Shown here one piece after another: positions 9,186 through 19,016 of a stretch of DNA of 22,301 bases (its first letter is position 1; the number at the start of each line of letters is the position of its first letter). This stretch comes from Hymenopellis radicata (lineage: Eukaryota; Basidiomycota; Agaricomycetes; Agaricales; Physalacriaceae), in contig JADNRX010000790.1 in the NCBI GenBank assembly GCA_015501595.1, forward strand, positions 1-22,301, read 5' to 3'. The position numbers and the translations under genes were made by a program. The notes under the pieces were generated by a model. That model searched no databases. It was not told the origin of the DNA and saw nothing but the letters and a program-made list of their open reading frames with translations.

Positions 9186-10127
9186 TCACAAAATGTAGAG
9201 GAGGGTGGAAATGGGGAGGATAAGGCAAGACCAGTCCTTGCAAGTAGGTTCAGCCGTCAAGTAGACACCATCAGAGCACAAAAAGGGAATCACTCTTGAA
9301 GATGATACGAGTAACCATCGCGTCGGGAAGGATATCGAGGGCGGGCGCGTTCGTCGGCGGCCCGGTTGGCGTTGAGTTTGATGGTCGATGTTTGGTGTCG
9401 CGGTTGAGTGTTCAGAGTGGGGTCGGTTCGCTTCCCATTCGTTGCTGGGTGGTGCCTCGACGCCGTGGTCGAATCCTTGGTGAGCTATCGTTGAGTGGGG
9501 TCTCGTCGTCGCGGGGTTCCTGATCTTCCGTTTCTGCCGCCGTTCCACCTGAGGTCGGGATGTCGGTGTTCATTCTGTGAGAATAAATGTTGGTCTTCTT
9601 GGAATTGACTGCCTTGGGTCGCTGTAGAGAGGTAAGCGCGTTATTTCGATTATCCAATTTGAGACTCACCAATGGTTTCCATACTTGGCGCGTTCATTTT
9701 CCATATTTCGATGGAAGGTGCTCTCCACCATCGGCTCGTATGTTCCCTAGTGCGGTGTATTTCAGAGTTATCGAGGCAGAAGCGGGCAGTTTTGAAGTGA
9801 CGGGGGCTTGAATGTGTTGTTGACGGGCCTGTAAATTAGATGGTGGTGATTGCAAGAGCCAGGATGTGACGTGACGGTGACATCCGCCTCGGTTATCGGC
9901 TTCCATCATCATGCAGTGGAAGTCGCGTCCAATAAACCACTCTTCGTGCTTACGGGCGTATCTAGTATTGCTTCACCTTTCGATGGATTTAATTTCATCA
10001 ATATTCCGCGTCATTTTGCGACTGGACGTCTCGCATTGTACACCTCACAGCGTTGATGTTGTGATGTTTGGCGCACTGGAACGGCGGTTAGCCGCTGCTA
10101 TACCGTGCAGGATGCTCTAACTCGTCT
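9186..10127. other. Intergenic with weak minus-strand coding-like remnant (about 9412-9672)
   Basis: A minus-strand segment rich in polar residues (TSGGTAAETEDQEPRDDETP) looks mildly coding, but it has no domain and stops at 9412. Frames in 9186-9548 overlap it. I cannot name a family; it may be a transposon protein remnant. The rest, to 10127, shows nothing. Confidence 0.25.
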
Positions 10128-10463
10128 TTGCTTTATACCACCATCTATATGCGCCATGAAAATAGCGCGTCATTGGACGTCTTCACACTCGAATATGGAG
10201 CTGTATCTACTCAGAGTGCCGTCTCCTTCTTATCCAATACCGCCATCATCTGCACTCTAGTACCTCATCTTGCGCACCTCGCTCTTTGCTGTGTCTACCT
10301 CTGTGACACTGATATCCTGACGTCTATAGTAGTGCAGCTAATTCGAAAAGCGCTATCCGTAAGTCTTGTCTTGTCTTAAAAATTGTCAACGACCTTGCCA
10401 CTTGAATGTTGATATTCCCACTCGCAGACATACTGCACTGGGCCTCGACATGCGAGAGGGTAA

Positions 10464-11262
10464 TTGCGCACTGCCATAGGAATCATAGACCGTCGCCTGT
10501 GTTCGAGAGGTGGTTGGAGGATACTCGACTTCGTTCAATTCGCTTCGAAGAGGCATGGACATGCAGAATCCGCCAGAGAATTCAGTCTTGCATTTGTTCT
10601 TACTGGTGACCTCTTTTGTGCTTGTACACCGACAAGTTTCCTGACTAGTAAGTGGCCTATTGCCTCGGACCTCGGTCGTCCGGCCTAACGATCAGAACCC
10701 TGTACTTGCAGACACGATTTCGTGTCTACTTACTTCGGGCGCGAATCGAGACTTGCACTATCGAAGGTGAAGTCTTTCCTATTTCTCTAACCCATAGTAA
10801 CCCTTTCATTTCAGACCAGTCCCTAGCGCCCGCGAAGAGGCAGACATACTTACACGGCACAAGGACCAAAGGCAGAAGATGTGCCCCCACCAGGAGAGAC
10901 GCTCATTGTTTGGCAGGCGTGTCGGGATGTTGGATTTGTCGTTCTGGCGGTATTGCCAGACGTCTCTCGAAACGGCGCCGCCGCCCTCGGTAAGTGACTT
11001 CTTGCCATTCTGTTCAACATGGAATTGATGCCAGTTGGGCGTGCTTTCCAGGCTGCGTGAAGACCCTCGCTCTCGCGCAGACGCACTGTTCGAATGGTTT
11101 GTTTTTTTGACTTACCTTTACTTTGACGACTTGACTGTGCCACTACGGACTCCTTACCCTCCTCGACTGGTACGTTCTGGCCTCACTCGTCGTCAATATT
11201 GTTACTGGCATCACCGTCTTAGCCTTGGACCCCGCCTCTGTCCATGGGGTCGTCGTCTTTAA
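10464..11262 (+). CDS. Possible multi-exon gene of unknown function
   Basis: Three canonical short introns are visible on the plus strand: 10648-10711 (GTAAGT, CCTAACG branch, TTGCAG), 10767-10814 (GTGAAG, CTAACC, TTTCAG) and 10990-11034 (GTAAGT, CCAG). A fourth is possible upstream at 10359-10427 (GTAAGT to CGCAG). Removing the first three leaves one frame with no stop from 10464 to TAA 11262 (214 codons including the stop). No domain is recognisable, no good start codon was found, and the upstream exon does not join cleanly. Another frame in 10815-10989 (GETLIVWQACRDVGFVVLAV) also looks protein-like, so the true reading frame is uncertain. Best regarded as a decaying or novel spliced gene. 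Confidence 0.3.
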
Positions 11263-11889
11263 AGTACTACAGAGTCTTCACCCTCCTCCCTCAACTACTT
11301 ACCGGTAAGGCATCCTCTTACTTGTTGTCAACAATGTTGTTGACATCGTCTTAGATCGAGACGTCGTCATCGTCGGCTGGCCGTCTTGGATGTTGGTCTT
11401 GTCCTTCGTTGGACCTCTTCGCCGACATCTTGACCTCACGACAGGGTTGCTATGTTCGTCGTTCTCATTATGGTACGTTCGTCTTTTTCATATCAAGTGT
11501 TTATCATTAAGTTTTAACTAGTTACCTGTAGCCTTGACCTCGGACAACGGAGGCGTCTATCATTGTCGAGGTACGTTTATCACCTCCCTCGTCGTCGGTG
11601 TACCGTATCAACAATGTTGCCTTCAGTCATCGACCATCTTGCCTTTGTCGACCTCAACTCCCGGCCTTGTCAGCTGTCAGTAAGTCTTCCACTCCATTGT
11701 TCACTTCATCATGGGCTAACCCTGGGGCCTGCATTAGGGTCTTCGTCGATGACTGGACTGTTATCAATCATAGTCTTGTATGTCCTTGCAATTCTCATGT
11801 TTGTCTCAGATGTTCTTCATTAACAGGCCCTCGCCGACATTGACAGCGCTGTTCGTGACTGTGAGTTCATCGACTCTTCAGGTTCATCA
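11263..11889 (+). other. Low-complexity CGTCGTC-rich sequence with repeated intron-donor motifs
   Basis: Pieces such as CTCGTCGTCAATATTGTTAC (about 11189) and TTGTTGTCAACAATGTTGTT (about 11323) recur in altered form, and GTACGT/GTAAGT donors appear at about 11472, 11571 and 11680. The sequence looks like duplicated exon-intron pieces of the preceding unit, now degenerate. No gene can be supported. Confidence 0.35.
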
Positions 11890-12170
11890 GGAATATGGGT
11901 CTTGAGCCTAGGTCTACTATGGTTAACCAGAGAGAATCTGGTTAACCTAGAGCTTAGAAGTCTCTGATTCAGCCAAATTAACTCAGGACACAGTCTACAC
12001 CTGCTTGCATTCCTAAGTTAACTTCAAGTCAACTTCAGATAGCCTAGGCAGCATAGAATCTACTTTCAGTCAACTTCAAGTCACTTCTAGATGATTTAAG
12101 TTATACTCAAGACAACATAAGTAACCTTTAAGTGAACTAAAGTTCTCTTCTGTTTCGTGTGGCCAACCGA
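11890..12170. repeat. AAGTCAAC/GTTAAC-rich short-repeat array, left copy
   Basis: Many variants of AAGTTAACTT and AAGTCAACTTCA are clustered here. A perfect 11-bp hairpin (GGTTAACCAGA/TCTGGTTAACC, 5-nt loop) lies at 11921-11947. The same motifs occur in reverse orientation at 16240-16520. Confidence 0.6.
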
Positions 12171-12309
12171 ACACAATCAGATATCACATCAAAAATAAGA
12201 GGGTCTCAAAATAACAGTGTATCCTGTCTCATTCAATATAGAATATACAGACAGTCTATAACTACACTAGTAGTCCCAAGCATAAGTGACTGCAATGAGA
12301 ACAACATAC

Positions 12310-12600
12310 CCATTTGTGCCCCATGCTAGCTCGTCGTCGTCCCCGGTCCACATCATCGTCGTCGTGCTTGATCCACGTCCTCGTCGTTGTGCTCAGTCAG
12401 CGTCATCATCATCATTGTCACAGCGGTGCTCGGTCCAGGTCCATGTCCTTATCGTCATGCTCAGTCCACATCCTTGTCGTCAGGCTTGGTCCACATCCTC
12501 ACCGTCGTGCTCAGTCAGCATCCTCGTCCTCGTCCTTGGTTCACGTCCTTGTCGTCGTGCCTCACTGTGTGATCATCCACATCGAGCTGTCATCCTGGCA
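12310..12600. repeat. Minisatellite block 1, about 25-27 bp unit
   Basis: Degenerate copies of TGCTCAGTCCACATCCTTGT followed by CGTCG. Read on the minus strand the unit would give Asp/His-rich peptide, but unit lengths are not multiples of three and the frame is interrupted. Confidence 0.65.
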
Positions 12601-12679
12601 TCCTTCGTTGCTATCCTTGCAGGTATAGTCAGCATGAGTCAGTACATTAAAGAGACACAATAAAAATGCACCTTGTCAC

Positions 12680-13060
12680 CGTAGTTGAGTCATCCTCGTC
12701 GTCGTAGTCGGGTCGTCATTGGAGCTGCGGTTGACTCGTCCTTATTGCCGAAGTCGAGTCGTCCTCATCACGGCGTTTGAGTGGTCCTTCGCTGCGGTGT
12801 TCAAGTCGACCTCATTGCTGTGGTCAAGCCGTCCTTGTTGCCGTGGTCCTCATCGCCGCAGTCGAACCGTCTTGTTGCCTTAGTCGAATCATCTTGTTGC
12901 CGTAGTCGAATCGTCCTTGTCGCGGTGTTCGAGTTCTCCTCCGAGTTGCCGTGCTTGAGTGTTCCTAGTCGCCATGATCGAGTCGACGTCTTCGCTGTTG
13001 GCGCAACAGCGAGTCATCCTTGTTGCCGTGTTTGGGGTCATCCTCGTCACAACGTATCAC
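12680..13060. repeat. Minisatellite block 2, about 22-24 bp unit
   Basis: Degenerate copies of CGTAGTCGAATCGTCCTTGT followed by TGC, at least twelve. On the minus strand the first part is open (CDEDDPKHGNKDDS) but soon meets a stop, because unit lengths vary between 22 and 24 bp. Confidence 0.65.
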
Positions 13061-13123
13061 TCTTGTAGTTGTCTGCAGTCAATAACCATCAGCACTGAGG
13101 AGAGAGAAAAAGCAAGGACACAC

Positions 13124-13444
13124 CTGCATGTCGTGGAATGAACTCGTCAAAGAACACACTGTCAGGTAGTAACAAGTCTGGTCGTGCTCGTCCTGGTGCT
13201 CGTCATCATTCTTGTGACACTCATCCTGCTTGTCCTCATCCTGGTCGCGCTCATCCTGGTGCTTATCCTCGTCATGGTGCTTGTCCTCGTCCTGGTTCGC
13301 ATCTCGTGTTGGTCGCGTTCTGTCCCGGTGCTGGTCTCGTCCCATTCTGGTGCTGGTCTCGTGCTCGTCCTCGTCCTGCTGGTGCTCAACCTCGTCCTGC
13401 TGGTGCTCGACCTCGTCCTGCTGGTGCTCGACCTCGTCCTCGTG
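13124..13444 (-). repeat. Minisatellite block 3, in-frame Asp/Glu/His/Gln-rich repeat exon
   Basis: Units of 18 and 21 bp, all multiples of three, keep 107 codons open on the minus strand with repeats of DEVEHQQ and DEDKHQDE type. The block is bounded on both sides by GT-AG intron-like spacers in phase 0 (13445-13486 and 13073-13123). It may be a surviving exon of a low-complexity acidic protein; no family is recognised. Confidence 0.5.
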
Positions 13445-13705
13445 CTTGATGTCAGTCAAGGCAGAGACAAGGCAATGACAACGCACCTCAGTGGCCAACT
13501 TTCCTGACAAGACGCCGTGTCACCCTAGTGTCAGCAGAACAAGCACCGTATACCGAAAAAGCGCAGTCTGCGCGGTCCTGTGGAATGTCGTAGTGAGAGG
13601 AAAAGCGGTCTTGAAACCTGCGATCGACGAAAACCAACATGCACGTGATGGCAATGGACTTGCAACAAATTTTCGAACTGGAGAACATAAAAACAGCTAC
13701 AAATC

Positions 13706-13766
13706 TGACAGCCGGCCTGCAAAGCCCTGCTCAAGGTCGGCCTGATTCTACACAGGCCGGCTGTCA
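13706..13766. repeat. Perfect 14-bp inverted repeat
   Basis: TGACAGCCGGCCTG at 13706-13719 and its exact complement CAGGCCGGCTGTCA at 13753-13766 enclose 33 nt, which contain a further partial copy (GGTCGGCCTG). It could be a foldback element or a hairpin in an RNA. Confidence 0.7.
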
Positions 13767-14847
13767 AACGGTATCTGCTGTTGGACAGTCGCCAGTCGGA
13801 GTGTCGATGATGATGATGGTGGTGAGAGTAAGAGAGGGTGATCGGAGTCGATAGGCCTCAATTGGCAAGTTCCCGATGTGTGCCGCTCCTCACGTTCTCC
13901 TACAACACCACTGTGCTACTAAGTATTAGACTAGCTCACTGTAGTTCTCTATGTACTAACCATGTTCATATTGCCGCCGCCAAGGATCCAAGCCCGGGCT
14001 GTAAGAGTAAGTCATGTTACTACATGGGAGTTTCCCATATCGAGAAAATCATCATGTACTCGACTTCAGCTTGAATCTCGCCGTTGAATGAGATAAACCG
14101 AATAAAGCGACAGCTTGTTGCGCTGTTGAGCCCACTCATAATTCATGCCAATCGACGAGGCCCAGCAATTGCGCACGGGTGGTCGATGTCCATGATCGTG
14201 CAGTCTCCGAGTGTACGCCTTCACGACTCGATGTCCTGGCTTTGCCAAAGGACCAGGTACTGAAGCGGGAGATGACGCGAGTGAAGAACATGTGCATTGT
14301 GAGGGTATGAAGTCAAGAATGAAATAGTGCTACTACCGAGGTCTCAGACATCTGGCATCGATATCTACTGGCACGTCAATTAGTCGAGTTAACAGGCGGA
14401 AGAACAGCTCACCTGATAGAACTGGTAGAACTGGTTAACGGAGCACCTCTCGGTGCTCAGCTGGACGTACCTCGAAAATAGAGATTGTCTCAGTTAGATC
14501 AACGAACTGAAGGGTTCACCCGCGATTGATTACTTACTTTGTGTATAGCGCATAAAGTCGGTAGGATAGAGGCCGGCGACCAACGGCCACGTCGACTCAG
14601 ATGCGGCGCCCAGATGGAGAGTCGTCGAGGTCTGTCGTCCATTACAGGCTCACGAGAAGAGGAGAATAGTAGCAAACTCTGTAACCAGATGGGCCAGCAC
14701 AGATCTGGCAAGCCGAAGAAAAACAAGAGACTATGAAAAGCAGAACAGAGAAGGTCCAGAAGATATCCTAAGGCCAGAGCCACGTCGTCGTTGACGTGCT
14801 GTTGTAGTTAGAGGTAGGATGCTATCTGATCGCGCTCGAAGAGTGCG
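13767..14847. other. Intergenic, no supported gene
   Basis: Open frames here overlap on both strands and lack domain signatures. A 7-bp hairpin (GAGCACC/GGTGCTC) lies near 14438-14455. Nothing else was seen. Confidence 0.4.
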
Positions 14848-15201
14848 ATGACCGAGATCGAACTCGATCATTTCTCTGCTTCTTACCACCAGCACCTCAA
14901 CGAGGTGCTGGCGTCCTATCCTAGGATTTTAGCGGCTCTCTTTCCGCTCTTCGCTTTCTTTGTCGTCGCTCTCTGGATAGCGGTGCCCCTTCGAATAGTG
15001 GTGACTGGAGACGACCTCACGAGCAGAGCGCGAACTCGAAGCCTGGAAGATGGGGCAACGACTTTTTCGGACGACGCCGCCGTGTCACCCCCCGCCGTCG
15101 TGTTTGCGCCTAAAGGCGACAAGTTGGGAGTCGGGTTGGACGGCGTCGCGGACGCGTCCAGCCCAGAACAGTGCGCACTTTTCTTCGTTTGTGTGTCTTA
15201 A
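14848..15201 (+). CDS. Hypothetical protein with one transmembrane segment, possible first exon
   Basis: An ATG at 14848 opens 117 codons. A hydrophilic N-terminus is followed by a strong hydrophobic segment (ILAALFPLFAFFVVALWIAV, about residues 27-46) and a polar, Asp/Ser-rich tail. A donor-like GTGCGC follows CAGAACA near 15172, with TTAAGCTAAAATGTAG as possible acceptor, so the coding exon may end before the stop at 15201. No family is recognised. A perfect 10-bp hairpin with a 3-nt loop lies inside the frame at 14889-14911. Similar donor contexts recur downstream. Confidence 0.3.
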   Translation: MTEIELDHFSASYHQHLNEVLASYPRILAALFPLFAFFVVALWIAVPLRIVVTGDDLTSRARTRSLEDGATTFSDDAAVSPPAVVFAPKGDKLGVGLDGVADASSPEQCALFFVCVS

Positions 15202-16100
15202 GCTAAAATGTAGCGCCTACAGACACTCACTTTCTGTGAGCTCTTCCCGGCTTATTTTCTTCCGCTTCCCTCGCCGTCCAACAAGCGACGTTGGAGCGGG
15301 ACCGGAATGGCGAGGATGACTTTTTTTTTTTGCCTTACGGCAAGCATGGCGCGAATGCGCAGGAGCTCGATGATGCTGGCCTTGGACAAGGAGCGAGGCA
15401 GGGCGGGGTCGCAGATGCGCCCACTTTTCTTCTATTTTCTTCAAACTCCACTATGCAGGCTTCCATCGCCCCATTCTTGCTACCGTGACACGCGAGAACG
15501 GCTTCCAGTAGCCGTAAGGATGGCTTCACTTCGTTCTGCTCTCCCGCCGAGCGACATCGTCGCTTAAGCCTCCAGGACGGAGCAGCAACATCTTGAGAAG
15601 ACGGCGACGGCCTTCACGAGGCCGGATTAGCCCTTGCGCCATCTCAGTTGGACCTCCAATGATGTTGGTCGGTTTTTTGGCGTCTGGAGGGCGTGGCGCA
15701 CGCTTCCAGTCCGAAACAGTGCGTGTTTCTTCCCTTTTCTCTTCCCTTTTCGTTGAATTTGACTCATTTGCAGGCGTCTTGAAACGAGACGACAGCGCTG
15801 AGCCGTGTAAGCCCTTTGAGCAAGGCCTGGCTACCGTGTTACTGTGCACATCGCCGGCTTGTATTCCACTTTGACGACGATGACGAGCAAACTGAAAGCT
15901 GACGCCACTGCCTTTATTTAATGTCCAGGCGGTGTGGATGAAGCTTACCGCCAATAAAGGACGGTATGCGCGCCCGGCTCGACATGCTTGACCAGAAGAG
16001 TTGGAAAGACTTACGTGCGGAGAAGAAAGCTGGTACGTCTCGTGGTCGTTCCCCAGCCGCAGGTGTACTGACGACGAGCAGTGTACTTACTACTTCTTGT
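15040..16100 (+). repeat. Tandemly duplicated exon-intron-like modules
   Basis: Pyrimidine-rich intron-like pieces occur at about 15172-15214 (GTGCGCACTTTTCTTC to TGTAG), 15418-15467 (GCGCCCACTTTTCTTC to GCAG) and 15719-15774 (GTGCGTGTTTCTTCCC to GCAG). The first and third follow similar CCAGYCCGAACA-like contexts. A CCTTACGGCAAGCATGG piece at about 15332 resembles CCCTATGGCAAGCCCGG at about 16107. The modules look like degenerate duplications of one spliced gene segment; there is no single open frame. Confidence 0.4.
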
Positions 16101-16239
16101 TTGGTCCCTATGGCAAGCCCGGCCTTAAGGTCCTTGGACGTGCTCGTCACCCTCTCCAACGGTGCCATCCTCATCTCGTCTCATCTGTAATTACTATGCG
16201 TACATATAGCTATTTTTCACTCAATTAATATGGTTTCAA

Positions 16240-16520
16240 GCCGGGTTATGACAACTGGAGTTTGACTGTGGATTCTTAGTGTATGAGGTTGACCTGAGGT
16301 TGACTGAAGCTACTTCAACGATATGATACAGACACAAGTCACCTCTTGAGTACTTGCAACAACTTTAAGAGATGGGTAATGCCTAAGTTAACTCTTAAGG
16401 ACTTATAGCAACTCTGGCCAGAGGCTGATCCTTGAGTTGAGTGAAGTTACTTTGAGTTGTCTCTGGCAACTTAGGCCCCTTGGGTCAACCAGAAAATAGA
16501 GCTCTAAACTTAAGTCTACC
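16240..16520. repeat. AAGTCAAC/GTTAAC-rich short-repeat array, right copy (inverted)
   Basis: GAGGTTGACCTGAGGTTGAC and similar motifs are the complement of the TCAGTCAACTTCAAGTCA type seen at 11.9-12.2 kb. Both arrays also share TCTGGTTRACC and an ATCAGCC/ATTCAGCC piece, in opposite orientations. Confidence 0.5.
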
Positions 16521-17013
16521 AGATGCCAAAGTGCTTTTCCTGATGTTGTTGGATTCTCCTCCAATACGTCGTCAAGTCGTCTTTGTTCGCGATCACTGTA
16601 TTCGCGTAACTGTCGTCGTTTGCAGTTTATTCAAGAGCGAAGCCTCTAGCACATCCTTTCTGTGCGATGAAGCTCTTCGGATACTGATTTGATTCCAGAA
16701 TCTCGCTGGTCTCGAGGCTTGAAGGCGAGTAAGTCTTGTCATTCATCTGCTCCTTCACGCGCTGACCGTCTCCTAACCAGACCGGTAAGACTGGATACGT
16801 GGCGGCGGTGGTACGCCTCAGATCGACACGGTTTGTGCCGTTGGACTCTTAAGTACGTGCGGCAAAGGAAGAAGGTTGAAGAGCCTCTTCGCCTGCACTG
16901 GGAGGAATCGGCGAGGAAGGTGCAGTCTCCCTTCGGGTCCAGGGTAGTAACCGGTGTGGGTAGAGGGAGGGGTGAGCTTGTTACGTCTTTGTGCTCGAAG
17001 CAGCCACCGGAAA
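16521..17013 (+). other. Coding-like remnant with one canonical intron
   Basis: An intron at 16729-16780 is textbook: GTAAGT donor, CTAAC branch at 16773, CAG acceptor, 52 nt. The following segment can be read open (WRRWYASDRHGLCRWTLKYV and on to about 16930), but the frame runs into the MITE at 17014, and no family is recognised. This is probably a gene fragment. Confidence 0.3.
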
Positions 17014-17259
17014 TACTGTACCGTTTCGACCGCATGTTCGCATAACGCGTCACGCGGCCGTCGGAACCTAACTTAGAGCTAATGATAATGCGTAACGGGG
17101 CCTCATTTCAGGGCTGCATCGCCCAAAACGGCAATTTTTCGGGCCCGCCTGCGGCGGGACTTCCAAATTGGGCCTTGTGCCTGAAAACGAACCTATTTCC
17201 TGTAAGTTCGCAGCATAACGCGTCACATGCCGCGAACTTACGGTCGAAACGGTACAGTA
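17014..17259. mobile_element. MITE with TA target-site duplication (242 bp)
   Basis: Terminal inverted repeats of 26 bp with two mismatches occupy 17016-17041 and 17232-17257; the outer 17 bp (CTGTACCGTTTCGACCG) are identical. They are flanked by TA at 17014-17015 and 17258-17259. A subterminal perfect 10-bp hairpin (GTAAGTTCGC/GCGAACTTAC) lies inside the right end, CATAACGCGTCAC occurs near both ends, and the middle is roughly self-complementary. A TA duplication and no ORF suggest a non-autonomous Tc1/mariner-type (or other TA-targeting) element. Confidence 0.8.
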
Positions 17260-18000
17260 TATATTTTCATCCCTTTCAAACTTTCCAGTGGCACACACTT
17301 CGATATAATGCAACTAAAACACAGATGCAAAATCAATACTGCCTTTACATGATACATGGCGAGGTGAACAATCTCAATCTGACAGCGAGTCATGACGCAA
17401 CATAGAGATCGCGGGAGGAAGATGCTGCAAGTTATATATAGCAAAGTGACCAAGTTCTAGCGGAGGCGTGTCTGTGCTTGCCTGGTCGACATAGTTTATG
17501 TATCTATTTGCATGCGAAAATAATTATTTACATGCGGTATTTGAGGTCCTGGCTGCCGTGATGCCGCAAAAGCATCGGCCATCACGGCAACAAGCTGTCC
17601 ACTCCCTGTTTCCATACATCCCCGGCTTGCGCATGCCATGCCCGGAGGTATCGCTCCCTCTAATCCTGCGAGGATTAACCTCGCCGACGGAACACGTCAA
17701 CGCGTGATGAAAAGATTGCGCCGATGACGATATGGAGAGCCTCGACGTTGAGCTAATAGCTATATCTGGATTAATGGTTTGACTTTAATCGCGCGAGGAT
17801 CCTCATGCTTGGTGCCTTTGTCGCGCGCTACTTGTTCCTCGACGCAGGTGGCGATTTGAGAGTACGGCGCCTGAGCCATCCTCGTGTGGTCCAGGAGATC
17901 AAACGCAAACTCGGAATAGAGTCGTCGTATGATGCAGAACGTGCGCATCGTCGTCACGGTCGGATTTGCACATGGGATAGATCTGCAAGGTGTATTTGAC
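17260..18000. other. Intergenic; hairpin and weak coding-like remnant
   Basis: A hairpin at 17555-17588 pairs GCCGTGATGCCG with CGGCCATCACGGC (one bulge). On the minus strand at 17760-18002 a short open stretch (IIRRLYSEFAFDLLDHTRMA) looks coding-like but has no known domain. Confidence 0.3.
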
Positions 18001-18155
18001 ACGGTACGCGTACCGCGGAACCAAATTTCGAGGTCTAAGGCCTAAGGACTAGCAGTTTTCGTTGAATTTGACCTTGGAAAATAGACTCTCCCAGTAAATT
18101 TGGCTTTGGATTTGATTAATATTATTGATGCCTCGTCGGTCGGTACGCGTACCGT
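18001..18155. repeat. Pair of identical palindromes, possible small MITE
   Basis: The 15-bp ACGGTACGCGTACCG at 18001-18015 matches the complement of 18141-18155; the 14-bp core CGGTACGCGTACCG is itself a perfect palindrome. The 155-bp span is AT-rich inside, unlike its ends. No clear target-site duplication is visible. Confidence 0.55.
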
Positions 18156-18245
18156 ATGATCTGCCGCCACACGGTTGAATTAGGCGGGGCGCAGCGAGCG
18201 AAGATCATACGTCAATCTGGATAAGCTTGAGAGGTAGGATTAGCG

Positions 18246-18458
18246 CGTTTCACGACAAGTTGATGGTCGCTGTATAATTGTATTGTTCGTGGATGTTTGA
18301 ACTTGCGGGTAAGTATCTCTGCCACTAGCGTAAGTAGAACCCCGTTGGTCAAATTCTCACCTCCTGTGGTTGTAGATGGGGGTAAAATAAATAAGCTCGA
18401 GGTCGCGTTCGAGTCTTGACGCTGTGTTTCACGACAGATAACGTTGATGGTCGCTGTA
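18246..18458. repeat. Direct repeat of about 28-33 bp
   Basis: GTTTCACGACA followed by GTTGATGGTCGCTGTA occurs at 18247-18274 and again, with a few extra bases between the two parts, at 18426-18458. Confidence 0.6.
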
Positions 18459-19016
18459 CGCCTCCGACGGTTGCTTGAATTTGACGTTGGGATTGAGCTT
18501 CTTTAGTGGGCGAGCGCGTGGGTAGCCTCGCCAAGGAGGTGGTATTAGGCATTTTGACAGATGAACACTTGAGACGCGGACGTTTCATCGGTGGTCAAGA
18601 GCAGCGTGGTCATGAGAGCGATAATTGGCGAACCGTCAGTGCGATTAGAGCGCATTTGCACTAATGGCAGCCGGAAAGGTGACGCGAGGAGTGTGGACAT
18701 GCAGGTGGGTGATGGATCAGCGCTAGCGGTTGTGCGCACTGTGGATGCGTTTCACTGTCATCAGATGAGGTGTATAGAGTTCTAGGTCACGATGAGACGA
18801 GAACAGCGTGGTTAGGGGAAAGAAAGCAGCGTGCAGATTGATGATGGATGCGCGTGGAGATGGGCGCCGTTCGAAGTTTAGCAGATTAGCGTTGAAGGAT
18901 TTGCAAATCGCAAAGGATGTTTCAGTGGTTCGGGCGGACGGCGTACGGGGACGGAGGATCGGAACAAGTACAGTATTTTCGACGGACGGGCTAGTAGAAA
19001 GCGGAATAAAAAAAAA
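18459..19016. other. Intergenic, 3' flank of the Zn2Cys6 gene
   Basis: No supported gene. Frames on both strands lack signatures. A T-rich run on the minus strand (19007-19016) immediately follows the Zn2Cys6 stop codon. Confidence 0.4.

Noticed and set aside
12310..13455. CRISPR-like array
   Set aside because: Repeats are adjacent degenerate minisatellites without unique spacers, in a eukaryotic context.
15526..15954. 142-codon minus-strand frame
   Set aside because: It runs antisense across two intron-like modules, is Arg/Ser-rich and has no domain.
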